Shown: positions 16,348-25,263 of the stretch, one piece after another
Layout: each line of letters starts with the position of its first letter
Position numbering within the stretch: the first letter of the stretch is position 1
NCBI GenBank assembly: GCA_040399685.1
Contig: JBBART010000023.1
Coordinates: forward strand, 16,342 to 80,341
Source: CAIQQQ01 sp040399685
GTDB taxonomy: Bacteria > Pseudomonadota > Alphaproteobacteria > Acetobacterales > Acetobacteraceae
DNA length: 64,000 nt
Direction of reading: 5' to 3'
Made by a program: the position numbers and the translations under genes
The notes under the pieces: model-generated
The model's database searches: none
What the model was told of the DNA's origin: nothing
Seen by the model: the letters and a program-made list of their open reading frames with translations, nothing else

Positions 16348-18819
16348 ATGCCGCCAGCGATCACCGAGCCACGCCAGAACCCCATCGCCAGCTTCGCCCT
16401 GGGCACCGCCTTGCGCCGGAGGCTGTCCGAAATCGGCGCCCTGGTGCTGGGCTGCGCTGGGGTGGCGCTGCTGGCGGCGCTGCTCAGCTACAACGCGCAT
16501 GACCCGTCCTTCAACACCGCCACCAAGGATGCCGCAACCAATCTGGCCGGCCCGCCGGGCGCCGTTGCGGCCGATCTGCTGCTGCAAGGCCTGGGGCTGG
16601 CCGGCGTGTTGCCGGCGCTGGCGCTGTTGAGCTGGGCGTGGCGCATGGGCTCGCATCGCGGCATGTCGGCCGCGCCGTTGCGGGTGGCGGCCCTGCTGCT
16701 GGCGATGCCGGTGCTGGCCGGCGTTCTGCAAGGAGCCGCCACCTTTGTCGGACAGGCAGCCGCATGGCCGGCTGCGGCCGGGCTGGGCGGCGCCATGGGG
16801 CGCATGGTGGCCACCAGCGCGCTGTCCACCGGGCAGGAGATCATGGGGCCGCTGGGCGCCGGGCTCGTCTGGCTGGCCGGGTTTGCGCTGTCCGGATTGC
16901 TGATCATCCTCGCCCTCGGCCTCACAGCCGGCGAATGGCGCGCGGGCGTGCGCGTGGCGCGCGGATCGGCGACCCAGGCCCGCCGGGCCTCCACCGTCGC
17001 GGCCCGTGCCGGCGGCGGCGTGCTGGGCGGCGCCACCTGGCTGCTGCGCGTTGTGAACGGCCCGAAATCCGGGCCGGAGCCAACCCGCACGGCCCCTCAG
17101 GAGCCAGCGTTTCAACGCGGCGCCACCGAGCCGACCTTGCGGCGCAGCATCGCCCAGCCCACGCCGGTCATCCAGCCGCCCTCGTTGAAAATCCCTGCCG
17201 CCCCGCTGGCCGTCACCAAGGCCTTGGCCAGGATCGCCGCCCCGAAGGCCGCCCTCGCCATCCGCCCCGAACCCGCCAAACCCGAACCGGCACGGCCCGT
17301 CAGCACATGGAAGCTGCCACCGCTGGACCTGCTGACCCCCGCCCCGCCCCGCAGCACCATCGGCAGCCTCACGCCCGAGCAGATGCAGGCCAATGCCCGC
17401 CTGCTGGAAACCGTGCTGAGCGACTACGGCGTGCAGGGCACCATCCAGGCCATCCGCCCCGGCCCCGTTGTCACCCTCTACGAACTCGAACCGGCCCCCG
17501 GCACCCGCGCCGCCCGCGTGATCGGCCTGGCCGACGACGTCGCCCGCAGCCTGTCCGTGCTGGCCGTGCGCGTGGCCGTGGTGCCCGGCCGCTCGGTGCT
17601 GGGCATTGAGGTGCCGAACGCCAAGCGCGAGACGGTGTACCTGTCCGAGCTGATCGACTCTGAAACCTGGGACAAGCAGAACGCCCGCCTGGGCATCGCC
17701 CTCGGCAAGGACATCTCCGGCGCCCCCGTTCTCGCCGACCTCGCCCGCATGCCGCATCTGCTCGTCGCCGGCACCACCGGTTCGGGCAAGTCGGTCGGCA
17801 TCAACGCCATGATCCTGTCGCTGCTCTACAAGCTCTCGCCCGCCGAGTGCCGCCTGATCATGATCGACCCGAAAATGCTGGAATTGTCGGTCTATGGCGG
17901 CATCCCGCATCTGATGACCCCCGTGGTCACCGAACCGGCCAAGGCGGTCAGCGCGCTGAAATGGACAGTGCGCGAAATGGAACGCCGCTACCGCGCCATG
18001 AGCCAGCTGAGCGTGCGCAACCTCGCCGGCTACAACGAACGCGTGGCGGAAGCCCAGGCCAAGGGCGAGGTCGTCACCCGCCGCGTGCAGACCGGCTTTG
18101 ACAGCGAAACCAACAAGCCGATCTTCGAGGAACAGCCCCTCGCCCTGGAAACCCTGCCGCTGATCGTGGTCATCATCGACGAGATGGCCGATTTGATGAT
18201 GGTGGCCGGCAAGGAGATCGAAATCACCGTCATGCGCCTCGCCCAGATGGCCCGCGCCGCCGGCATTCACGTCATCATGGCCACCCAGCGCCCATCGGTG
18301 GACGTCATCACCGGCACCATCAAGGCCAACTTCCCGACGCGCATCAGCTTTCGCGTGGTCTCCAAGTTCGACAGCCGCACCATTTTGCAGGAACAGGGCG
18401 CCGAACAGCTGCTCGGCCAGGGCGACATGCTGTTCCAGCAGGACAGCCGCACCACCCGCGTCCACGGCCCGTTCGTCACCGACCGGGAAGTGGAGGACGT
18501 GGTGGCCTTCCTGCGCGAACAGGGCGAGCCGGATTACCTGGACGAGATCACCGAGGCGCAGGAGGAAACCGAAGCCTCCGTCCTCTCCGGCATCTCCGGC
18601 GCCAGCGACGGGGAGAAGAATTTGTTCGACCAGGCGGTAGACGTCGTCACCCGCGAAGGCAAGGCCTCCACCTCGTTCATCCAGCGGCATCTGCAAATCG
18701 GCTACAACCGCGCCGCCAAGCTGATCGAGCAGATGGAAAAGGAGGGCATCGTCAGCGCCGCCAACCATGTGGGCAAACGCGAAATCCTGACCCGCCGGCC
18801 GCGCGACGACGACGAGTGA
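16348..18819 (+). CDS. ftsK: DNA translocase FtsK
   Basis: Septal ATPase that pumps chromosome termini toward dif and activates XerCD. It has 823 residues: four N-terminal membrane helices (about 30-190), a proline/alanine-rich linker, the RecA-like motor with Walker A AGTTGSGKSVGIN (about 471) and Walker B LIVVIIDEMADLMMV, and a C-terminal gamma winged helix (TSFIQRHLQIGYNRAAKLIE) that reads KOPS. ATG 16348 was preferred to the TTG 13 codons upstream. It converges on anmK with only 8 bp between stops. Confidence 0.96.
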   Translation: MPPAITEPRQNPIASFALGTALRRRLSEIGALVLGCAGVALLAALLSYNAHDPSFNTATKDAATNLAGPPGAVAADLLLQGLGLAGVLPALALLSWAWRMGSHRGMSAAPLRVAALLLAMPVLAGVLQGAATFVGQAAAWPAAAGLGGAMGRMVATSALSTGQEIMGPLGAGLVWLAGFALSGLLIILALGLTAGEWRAGVRVARGSATQARRASTVAARAGGGVLGGATWLLRVVNGPKSGPEPTRTAPQEPAFQRGATEPTLRRSIAQPTPVIQPPSLKIPAAPLAVTKALARIAAPKAALAIRPEPAKPEPARPVSTWKLPPLDLLTPAPPRSTIGSLTPEQMQANARLLETVLSDYGVQGTIQAIRPGPVVTLYELEPAPGTRAARVIGLADDVARSLSVLAVRVAVVPGRSVLGIEVPNAKRETVYLSELIDSETWDKQNARLGIALGKDISGAPVLADLARMPHLLVAGTTGSGKSVGINAMILSLLYKLSPAECRLIMIDPKMLELSVYGGIPHLMTPVVTEPAKAVSALKWTVREMERRYRAMSQLSVRNLAGYNERVAEAQAKGEVVTRRVQTGFDSETNKPIFEEQPLALETLPLIVVIIDEMADLMMVAGKEIEITVMRLAQMARAAGIHVIMATQRPSVDVITGTIKANFPTRISFRVVSKFDSRTILQEQGAEQLLGQGDMLFQQDSRTTRVHGPFVTDREVEDVVAFLREQGEPDYLDEITEAQEETEASVLSGISGASDGEKNLFDQAVDVVTREGKASTSFIQRHLQIGYNRAAKLIEQMEKEGIVSAANHVGKREILTRRPRDDDE

Positions 18820-18827
18820 ACCCGCCC

Positions 18828-19931
18828 CTACCCGTGTCGCACCCCGCCCGGCATCGGGTGCGGCACGCCCGTCGTTGACGGAACACTGAGCGGCAGCCCA
18901 CGCAGCGACCGCACGGCCAGGAAGCCGAACGCCTGCGCCTCCAGCGCGTCGCCGTTCCAGCCGACCGCTTCCACCGGCTCGACCGGCACGGCCAGCGCAT
19001 CCCGCAGCAGGCGCATCAGCGTCGCGTTGTGCCGCCCACCGCCAGCCACGAGCCAGCGGACCGGTTTTTTTGGAAAATGCGCACCAGCCCGTGCCACCGA
19101 ATGCGCAGTGAAAGCCGCCAGCGTGGCAGCGCCATCCGCACAGGACAGCCCGGCCAGCGCGCCAGTCGGGAAATCATTCCGATCCAGCGATTTCGGAGGC
19201 AAGCGGTCAAAATACGGGTTCGCCAGCATCCCGGCCAGCACCCCCGCATCCGCGATGCCTGAAGCCGCCACTGCCCCGCCCGCATCATACGCGGCCCCGG
19301 TATGGCGTCGCACCCAGTCATCGATCAGCGCGTTGGCCGGCCCGGTGTCGAAGGCCAGGATGTCCGCGCCGTCCAGATACGTCACATTGGCCACGCCGCC
19401 GAGATTGAGGACGGCCAACGGCCCGGGAAGATCCCCCGCCAGAGCCGCATGAAACAGCAGCACCAACGGTGCGCCCTGGCCGCCACTGGCCACGTCGGCG
19501 TGCCGGAACCGGTTCACCACCGGCACCCCCAGCGCCTCGGCCAAGGCCTTCCCATCACCCAATTGCCGCGTATAGCGTCGCTCCGGCCGATGCAGCACGG
19601 TCTGGCCATGAAAGCCGATCACGTCGATGGCCGACGCATCCAACCCCGCCACCTCCAGCAACGCCCGAACCGCATCGGCATGCGCCTCGGTAATCGCCGC
19701 TTCCAACACCGCCACAGGTCCGAACTCCGCAAGATCCGGCTGCGCCATCAATTCCAGCACCTGCGAGCGCACATCATCGGAATACGGCACGCACACGAAC
19801 GCGCCGGTGGCTTGCACCCGCGCCCCGTCGGTTTCGATCAACGCCGCGTCGATACCGTCGGCGGACGTGCCACTCATAAGGCCGATGGCCGTCAGGCTTC
19901 GCGTGAAAATGACCCGCTCCTGCTGCTGCAC
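18828..19931 (-). CDS. anmK: Anhydro-N-acetylmuramic acid kinase
   Basis: Phosphorylates 1,6-anhydroMurNAc with ring opening to MurNAc-6-P in peptidoglycan recycling. The ATP motif GLMSGTSADGIDAAL is near residue 16, followed by VIGFHGQTVLHRP, NLGGVANVTYL and DTGPANALIDDW, all diagnostic. The GTG at 19931 is proposed as start, 6 bp after the upstream gene's stop, giving 367 residues (family 365-370). The frame stays open further upstream inside that gene. An ATG at GLM would truncate the ATP site. Confidence 0.9.
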   Translation of the reverse strand: MQQQERVIFTRSLTAIGLMSGTSADGIDAALIETDGARVQATGAFVCVPYSDDVRSQVLELMAQPDLAEFGPVAVLEAAITEAHADAVRALLEVAGLDASAIDVIGFHGQTVLHRPERRYTRQLGDGKALAEALGVPVVNRFRHADVASGGQGAPLVLLFHAALAGDLPGPLAVLNLGGVANVTYLDGADILAFDTGPANALIDDWVRRHTGAAYDAGGAVAASGIADAGVLAGMLANPYFDRLPPKSLDRNDFPTGALAGLSCADGAATLAAFTAHSVARAGAHFPKKPVRWLVAGGGRHNATLMRLLRDALAVPVEPVEAVGWNGDALEAQAFGFLAVRSLRGLPLSVPSTTGVPHPMPGGVRHG

Positions 19932-19936
19932 AACGC

Positions 19937-20575
19937 TCAGTTCTCTGTATCGCCCCGCGCCTCGGTCGTCCAACCCGGCGCCACCCGCAGGGACGGATTG
20001 GCGCACAGATCCAGCGCCCGTCGTTCCTCCGCCGCCTTGTTGGCGAACACCACCCGCACATCGGCGCGGCACGAACCGGTAAATTCCACCAGCCTCTCCT
20101 CGGCCACCGACACTGACGCCAACGCCAGCCGATCGACACCCCATTCCGCGGCATCCGGCGCCGACACATAGAACTGCTGGATCGGCAGCCTGTTGGCGTT
20201 GACCAAGGTCATCCGGCGCAGCGGGGCCGCCTCAGCGCCACTCAGCGTCACCTGTTTCTCGCGGCACACATCCACGTCACGGATCTGCTGCTGGCGCGCG
20301 TCGTCATAGACCGCCAGAACATCGAAGGCGCAGTCCCGCATCCGGCCAAGTTTGATGCGAGAGGCCTGCCCCGGATCGAGGCTCTTGTCGGCCAGGCGGT
20401 CTACCCCCCAGGTGGGGGTCGTCTTGGGGGAAATGTAGAGTTCCTGCACGCTGGTCGGGCCACGGTTGATCACCGACACCGAGCGCTCACCGACCGGCGC
20501 CATCACCGGATCGGCGCCCGCCGCCTGGGCCAGCAGTGCGCTGCAAACGATTCCTGCCAGCAGATGTCGGCGCAT
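19937..20575 (-). CDS. Exported protein with two tandem ~85-residue repeats
   Basis: A 212-residue protein with a signal peptide (residues 1-21, LLAQAAGA). The body contains two copies of one domain: VQELYISPKTTPTWGVDRL with a following ...DVDVC, and IQQFYVSAPDAAEWGVDRL with a following ...ALDLC. WGVDRL is identical in both, and each copy has a pair of Cys near its middle and end (two likely disulfides). I do not recognise the family. It ends 6 bp before anmK, so the two are probably co-transcribed; a cell-envelope role is only suggested by that. Confidence 0.75.
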   Translation of the reverse strand: MRRHLLAGIVCSALLAQAAGADPVMAPVGERSVSVINRGPTSVQELYISPKTTPTWGVDRLADKSLDPGQASRIKLGRMRDCAFDVLAVYDDARQQQIRDVDVCREKQVTLSGAEAAPLRRMTLVNANRLPIQQFYVSAPDAAEWGVDRLALASVSVAEERLVEFTGSCRADVRVVFANKAAEERRALDLCANPSLRVAPGWTTEARGDTEN

Positions 20576-20678
20576 GGACCCTCGCTTTCAGGTGCGGGTG
20601 CTGAAAATTCCAACGCGATCGTGCCGAATTTAACCTGCGCGCTGTTGCATCACCGCTCCGGGCGCCCAAATTCGTCGC

Positions 20679-20849
20679 ATGACCAATACTCAAAAACCAC
20701 CGATTCCCGATATCGTTCCAATCGATATCGAAATTGTAACGCCTCCCCAGAAAACGCCGGCGCTGCCGCCCGAAATCGGCGGCGCACCCGGGCCGGAGCC
20801 CACCCGCTACGGCGATTGGTCCCACAAAGGCCGCTGCACGGATTTCTGA
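20679..20849 (+). CDS. Succinate dehydrogenase assembly factor 4 (DUF1674)
   Basis: A 56-residue protein. The C-terminal GPEPTRYGDWSHKGRCTDF matches the highly conserved tail of DUF1674/SDHAF4, a chaperone that helps mature flavinylated SdhA. Residues 1-36 are proline-rich and poorly conserved, as usual. ATG 20679 is the only start giving the full tail. It is divergent from the repeat-domain exported protein and converges on recR with 10 bp between stops. Very small and easily missed by gene callers. Confidence 0.88.
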   Translation: MTNTQKPPIPDIVPIDIEIVTPPQKTPALPPEIGGAPGPEPTRYGDWSHKGRCTDF

Positions 20850-20859
20850 CCGCCGCCGG

Positions 20860-21453
20860 TTACGCCGGCCGCCTGGCGCGAAGGGCGGCCGCCAGCGTGC
20901 CATCGTCGAGAATATCCAGCGCACCGCCCATCGGCACGCCTTGGCCCACGCGCGTGATAACCACATTGAACGGCCGCAGCCGGTCGGTCAGCCAATGCGC
21001 CGTCGTGGCCCCGTCCACCGTGGCCCCAAGCGCCAAAATCACCTCGGTGATGGTGCCTGTCTCCATCCGCGCCAGCAGCGGTTGCAGGCTCAGATCATCC
21101 GGCCCCTGCCCTGCCAGGGCCGAGAGCGTGCCGCCCAACACGTGATACAGGCCGCGATGCACATGCGCGCGCTCCAGCGCCCACAGGTCGCCCACATTCT
21201 CCACAACGCACACAATGTCGATTTCCCGGTGCGGATCGACGCAGACGCTGCACGGATTGCGGCTGTCCAGATTGCCGCACAGATCGCACGCCCTGGTGGC
21301 GCGGGCGGCATCGGCCAACGCCACGGCCAACGGCAGCATCCGCAATTCGGGTTGTTGCAGCAGTTTCAGCGTGGCCCGACGGGCGCTGCGCGGGCCGAGG
21401 CCCGGCAGTTTTGCCAGCAGTGAAATCAGCCGCTCGATTTCTGGCCCACCCAT
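20860..21453 (-). CDS. recR: Recombination mediator RecR
   Basis: Part of the RecFOR pathway that loads RecA on gapped DNA. It has 197 residues: N-terminal helix-hairpin-helix (LPGLGPRSARRATLKLL, residues 16-32), a four-Cys zinc module (CDLCGN ... NPCSVC), and a Toprim domain (VCVVENVGDLWALE). It starts 4 bp after the ybaB stop; together they form the common ybaB-recR pair downstream of dnaX. Confidence 0.96.
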   Translation of the reverse strand: MGGPEIERLISLLAKLPGLGPRSARRATLKLLQQPELRMLPLAVALADAARATRACDLCGNLDSRNPCSVCVDPHREIDIVCVVENVGDLWALERAHVHRGLYHVLGGTLSALAGQGPDDLSLQPLLARMETGTITEVILALGATVDGATTAHWLTDRLRPFNVVITRVGQGVPMGGALDILDDGTLAAALRARRPA

Positions 21454-21457
21454 GCGG

Positions 21458-21781
21458 CTAGAACGGCAGCTTCAATCCGGCCGGAAGATTCATGCCCCCG
21501 GTCACCTTCTGCATCTCCTCGGCGGCCAGCGCCTCCACCTTGCGCTTGGCATCGGCGTGGGCGGCCAAAATCAAGTCCTGCAACATCTCCATTTCGTCCG
21601 GATCGGCCAGCTTGGGGTCGATGCGCACCGAACGAAGCTCGTTCTTGCCCGACAGCGTCACCACCACCATGCCGGCGCCGGCGGAGCCTTCGACCGTCAT
21701 GGCCTCCAGCAGCGACTGCATGTCTTCCATCTTCTTCTGCATCTGCGACGCCTGCTTCATCAGGCCGGCGATGTTCTTCAT
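21458..21781 (-). CDS. ybaB: YbaB/EbfC nucleoid-associated protein
   Basis: Small DNA-binding nucleoid protein of 107 residues. The N-terminal helix MKNIAGLMKQASQMQKKMED and the VTLSGKNELRSVRIDPKL sheet match the family. RBS GGAGA is 7 bp before ATG 21781. Usually co-transcribed with dnaX; here a 121-bp hairpin element separates them. Confidence 0.95.
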   Translation of the reverse strand: MKNIAGLMKQASQMQKKMEDMQSLLEAMTVEGSAGAGMVVVTLSGKNELRSVRIDPKLADPDEMEMLQDLILAAHADAKRKVEALAAEEMQKVTGGMNLPAGLKLPF

Positions 21782-21827
21782 GGCGTGTTCTCCAAAAAAT
21801 CGAGAGGGTGGTGTTGCAGAGGAAGAT

Positions 21828-21948
21828 CTTCTTTTTCTGAAGAAAAAGAAGCAAAAAGACCTTCATTCATGTGGGTGCAAATCTTGGCACGTGCCGCGAA
21901 AAACGCTCCATAAATGAAGTTTTTTGGTTCTTTTTTTCAAAAAAGAAC
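21828..21948. repeat. Paired-hairpin element, copy 2 (arm B then arm A)
   Basis: Arm B (21828-21851) is CTTCTTTTTCT-GA-AGAAAAAGAAG, perfect over 11 bp. Arm A (21927-21948) is GTTCTTTTTT-TC-AAAAAAGAAC, perfect over 10 bp. Inner facing repeats are CTTCATTCAT (21861-21870) and ATAAATGAAG (21910-21919); the core contains GGCACGTGCC. Arm order is reversed relative to copies 1 and 3. It lies 12 bp after the dnaX stop and 46 bp before ybaB, which are normally contiguous. Confidence 0.85.
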
Positions 21949-21960
21949 TCTTCCTTCCGC

Positions 21961-23805
21961 CTAACCGAAACCATGCGGCTCATCATAATCGTCACTGCCA
22001 GGTGGCGGCAGATCGAACCCGGCCGGTTCGGCCTCCCCGCCCAGGCTGGCAATGGCGGGCAGGCCGTAATTATCGGTCGCCGAATCACGAACGGCCTCAA
22101 TCTTGGCGCCCGGAAACGCCAGCAGGATCGCCTGCACCAACGGATGCGTCTCGGCATTTTGGCGGCGCTGGTGATCGGCCGCGTCGCCCTGCTCAGCCAA
22201 GGTGGGCCCGCCCGGCCCAGCCGACAAGGCAATGGTCCAGCGCGTGCTGGTGGCCTCGGACAAAATCGCCGACAGACGGGCCGCAAGATCGCGCGGCGCA
22301 TCCGGCTCTGCGAAAATCTCGATCACCGGCGGGGCAAACCGCACCACATGCACCGAATGCACCAGATGCGCGTGCAACGTCGGCTCGCGTCGCTCGGCCA
22401 CAAAAGCCGCCACATCGCGGAAGCTCGACAGTTGCGGCCCGGTCATCCGCACCATGGCGGGTTCCGCCTGCATCCGCGGCGCGCCATTGGCTGTGGCGCG
22501 TGCGCCACCACCCGATGACGGCGGCGACGGCAAGGCCGGCTGTGGCGCCTGGGCCGCCTGCTCGGTCAGCCGCCGCACCAGATCGCCCGGCGTCGGCAAC
22601 TCGGCCACATGGCACAGCCGGATCAGTATCATCTCGGCCGCAGCCCGGCGATCGGGCGCCTGCTCCACCTCAACAGCACCCTTGAGCAGCATCTGCCAGG
22701 CACGGCCCAGCGAGGCCATGCTCAGCTTGTCGGCCATCCCCGCCCCACGCACCCGCTCGGCTTCCGGCAACTCAGAGCCGTGGCGCAGCTCCGGCACCGA
22801 TTTCAGCCGGGTGACGACGTGCACCAACTCCAGCAGGTCGCCCAGCAACTCCCCCAAATCAGCGCCGCGCCCATGGGCGTTGTCCGTGATCGCCAAGGCG
22901 GCGGCCGGCTTGCCGTCCATCACCGCCTCGAACAGGTCGAACACCGATCCCCGATCCGCCAGCCCCAACATCTCGATCACCGCCTCGGCCGTGATCGTCT
23001 CGCCGTCCGGCGTCTGCGCAATCGCCTGGTCGAGCAACGACAAACCGTCCCGCGCCGAGCCATCCGCCGCCCGCGCGATCAGCGCCAGCGCCTCGGGGGC
23101 AATCGTCTTGCCCTCCAATTCGGTGATGTGGCCGTAATGCGCCGACAGCTCCGCCACCGAAATACGCCGCAGGTCGAAACGCTGGCAGCGCGACAGCACC
23201 GTCACCGGCACCTTGCGGATTTCGGTGGTGGCAAAAATAAATTTCACATGCGCCGGCGGCTCTTCCAGCGTCTTCAACAACGCGTTGAACGCCGGCTTTG
23301 ACAGCATGTGCACCTCGTCGAGGATGAACACGCGCGTCCGCGCCTGCATCGGGCGGAACCGCACCGCCTCGATAATCTCGCGAATCGCCTCGATACCGTT
23401 GTTGGAGGCGGCGTCCATCTCCGTCACATCCGGATGCCGGTCCGCCAGAATCGCCACGCAATTCGAACACACGCCGCACGGCTCGGTGGTCGGCCCACCC
23501 GTGCCGTCCACGCCCACACAGTTCAGCGCCCGGGCAATAATCCGCGCCGTGGTGGTTTTGCCCACCCCGCGCACGCCGGTCAGCATGAACGCATGCGCCA
23601 CCCGACCGAGGCTGAAGGCGTTGCGCAACGTGCGCACCATCGCCTCCTGGCCGATCAGATCGCTGAATTGAACAGGCCGGTATTTCCGCGCCAACACCCG
23701 GTAAGCTGTGGCCGCAACCGCCGCAACCGGCAGGGAATCGCCAAAAAGCCCGGCGCCCTCGGGCTCCGGTTGGCTTGCTTCTTCATCTCCGAACAGTCCC
23801 GACAT
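21961..23805 (-). CDS. dnaX: DNA polymerase III subunit gamma/tau
   Basis: Clamp-loader ATPase organising the replisome. It has 614 residues: Walker A LTGVRGVGKTTTARI (about 75-89), a zinc module CVGV...CGVCSNC, Walker B region VFILDEVHMLSKPAFNALLK, sensor region LSRCQRFDLRRI, then domain III and a less conserved tau tail ending DYDEPHGFG. RBS AAGG lies 8 bp before ATG 23805. The SRP RNA lies about 23 bp upstream on the same strand, an arrangement common in Alphaproteobacteria. Confidence 0.96.
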   Translation of the reverse strand: MSGLFGDEEASQPEPEGAGLFGDSLPVAAVAATAYRVLARKYRPVQFSDLIGQEAMVRTLRNAFSLGRVAHAFMLTGVRGVGKTTTARIIARALNCVGVDGTGGPTTEPCGVCSNCVAILADRHPDVTEMDAASNNGIEAIREIIEAVRFRPMQARTRVFILDEVHMLSKPAFNALLKTLEEPPAHVKFIFATTEIRKVPVTVLSRCQRFDLRRISVAELSAHYGHITELEGKTIAPEALALIARAADGSARDGLSLLDQAIAQTPDGETITAEAVIEMLGLADRGSVFDLFEAVMDGKPAAALAITDNAHGRGADLGELLGDLLELVHVVTRLKSVPELRHGSELPEAERVRGAGMADKLSMASLGRAWQMLLKGAVEVEQAPDRRAAAEMILIRLCHVAELPTPGDLVRRLTEQAAQAPQPALPSPPSSGGGARATANGAPRMQAEPAMVRMTGPQLSSFRDVAAFVAERREPTLHAHLVHSVHVVRFAPPVIEIFAEPDAPRDLAARLSAILSEATSTRWTIALSAGPGGPTLAEQGDAADHQRRQNAETHPLVQAILLAFPGAKIEAVRDSATDNYGLPAIASLGGEAEPAGFDLPPPGSDDYDEPHGFG

Positions 23806-23827
23806 GGAGATGCCTTAACGCTTTAAG

Positions 23828-23930
23828 GTGGGAGGCCGAACAAACGACCCGAGCGAGAACTCGTTGCGGCTGCTACCTTCCGGTCCTGACCGGGTTGGCG
23901 AGGCGCTCGTCCGCCGCCGACCTCCCATCT
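23828..23930 (-). ncRNA. ffs: Signal recognition particle 4.5S RNA
   Basis: The minus strand contains CCGGTCAGGACCGGAAGGTAG followed by CAGC, the domain IV apical loop and asymmetric loop that bind Ffh. The ends pair: GGGAGG at 23926-23921 with CCTCCC at 23835-23830, giving a hairpin of about 100 nt, the size of bacterial 4.5S RNA. Exact ends are estimated from the terminal stem. Lies between dnaX and nudC. Confidence 0.92.
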
Positions 23931-24030
23931 GCCATATCGCGCATTGTGGCCTCCACTGCAAGTATCCCGCACGGTTGCCCCCATTTCGTGCGCATGGCAG
24001 GTTCATGCCCGATCATCCGCAGGACCCCCC

Positions 24031-24954
24031 GTGCGCCCCATTCCAGCCAGCCGCGCCAACGTCTACACCGGCAGCCCGATCGATCGCGTGTCCAACCAGC
24101 GAGACGATCAAGCCTTCGTTGAAGCCGCCCTGGCAAACACCGCCGCCCGGTTCTTGCCGATCTGGCGCGCCAAAAGCCTCCTGCGCGGCACGGCCGAAGG
24201 CCAGCCCGAAGCCGTCTATCTGGCGCGGGCCGACGCCGAGGCAGCTCTGGAAGGCCGTCATTGGGCGTTCCTGGGCATTCACGATGAAATCCCTGTGTTC
24301 ACCTTCGACATCAGCGATCTCGACGACCCGTTGACCGTGTTGCCGGAAAGCCTCGGCCTCCTCACCGACATCCGCGCCACCGCCGGATTGCTGCCCCGCA
24401 ACGACGCCTCCATCCTGGCCCATGCCCGCGGCCTGATGCACTGGCGCAGCCGCCACCGCTTCTGCGGCGCCTGCGGCGGTGCGTGCATCCCGCGCAGCGC
24501 CGGCAACGCCATGGCCTGCACCCAATGCGGCGCCCAGCATTTCCCCCGCACCGACCCCGCCGTGATCATGCTCGTCACCAATGGCGACCAGGCCTTGCTC
24601 GGCCACTCCGCCCGCTTTCCCAACACCACCATGTATTCCACCCTCGCCGGCTTCGTGGAGCCGGGTGAAAGCCTGGAAGAAGCCGTGGTGCGCGAAGTGT
24701 TCGAGGAATCGGGCATCAAGGTGGGCCGCGTGTTCTACCATTCCAGCCAGCCTTGGCCGTTCCCCGCCTCCATCATGCTGGGCTTCCATGCCGAGGCGCT
24801 GTCCACCGAGATCACCATCGACCCCGCCGAAATCGAAGACGCCCGCTGGTTCACCCGCGCCCAACTCCGCGCGCCGGACGCCAACGGCATCTCCCTGCCC
24901 CGCGCCGACAGCATCGCCCGCCGGCTGATCGAAGATTGGATGGACGCCGTATGA
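24031..24954 (+). CDS. nudC: NADH pyrophosphatase / NAD-cap hydrolase
   Basis: Nudix hydrolase that cleaves NAD(H) and removes NAD caps from RNA. It has 307 residues from a GTG at 24031, preceded by AGGA at 6 bp spacing; the frame extends 29 codons upstream into the SRP RNA promoter side without homology. The zinc ribbon is FCGACGGAC ... CTQCGAQHFPRTDPAVI, the Nudix box GFVEPGESLEEAVVREVFEE, and the NudC-specific SQPWPFPASIMLGF follows. The stop overlaps the next ATG. Confidence 0.93.
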   Translation: MRPIPASRANVYTGSPIDRVSNQRDDQAFVEAALANTAARFLPIWRAKSLLRGTAEGQPEAVYLARADAEAALEGRHWAFLGIHDEIPVFTFDISDLDDPLTVLPESLGLLTDIRATAGLLPRNDASILAHARGLMHWRSRHRFCGACGGACIPRSAGNAMACTQCGAQHFPRTDPAVIMLVTNGDQALLGHSARFPNTTMYSTLAGFVEPGESLEEAVVREVFEESGIKVGRVFYHSSQPWPFPASIMLGFHAEALSTEITIDPAEIEDARWFTRAQLRAPDANGISLPRADSIARRLIEDWMDAV

Positions 24955-25244
24955 CCAACCCAGCCCGCGCCGCCGCCGTGGCACTCGTGCTGCTGATGAC
25001 CGGCTGCTCGATGTTCAGCCCCTCCGGCACGCCGGCATCCGAACCCGGCAGCGCCGAACGCGCCTGCGAGGACGCCGCCGACCAAGACCCCGCCGTCCGG
25101 AACTTCTGGGGCCACAGCCCCGCCAACCTGCCCGCCGGCACCTTCACCGAAGGCTATCAGGCCGCCCGCCGCAACGCGGTGGTGGACTGCATGCGAATCC
25201 GCAGCGGTCGTCCAAAAGGCGGCGTGGAAAAAGTTATCCAATAA
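24951..25244 (+). CDS. Small lipoprotein, conserved hypothetical
   Basis: A 97-residue protein with a lipoprotein signal: LVLLMTGC places the lipidated Cys at residue 19. The mature part has two Cys (RACEDAADQ and VVDCMRIRSG) that could form a disulfide. The ATG overlaps the nudC stop (ATGA), indicating coupled translation. No function is recognised. Confidence 0.75.
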   Translation: MTNPARAAAVALVLLMTGCSMFSPSGTPASEPGSAERACEDAADQDPAVRNFWGHSPANLPAGTFTEGYQAARRNAVVDCMRIRSGRPKGGVEKVIQ

Positions 25245-25263
25245 TCAACACAGGAAACGCTCA

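Noticed and set aside
16117..18768. 883-codon open frame antisense to ftsK
   Set aside because: His/Gly/Asp-rich composition typical of antisense frames in high-GC genes; ftsK on the other strand has full motifs.
20564..21145. 193-codon plus-strand frame across the recR region
   Set aside because: Overlaps both the SDHAF4 gene in another frame and recR; no homology in its translation.
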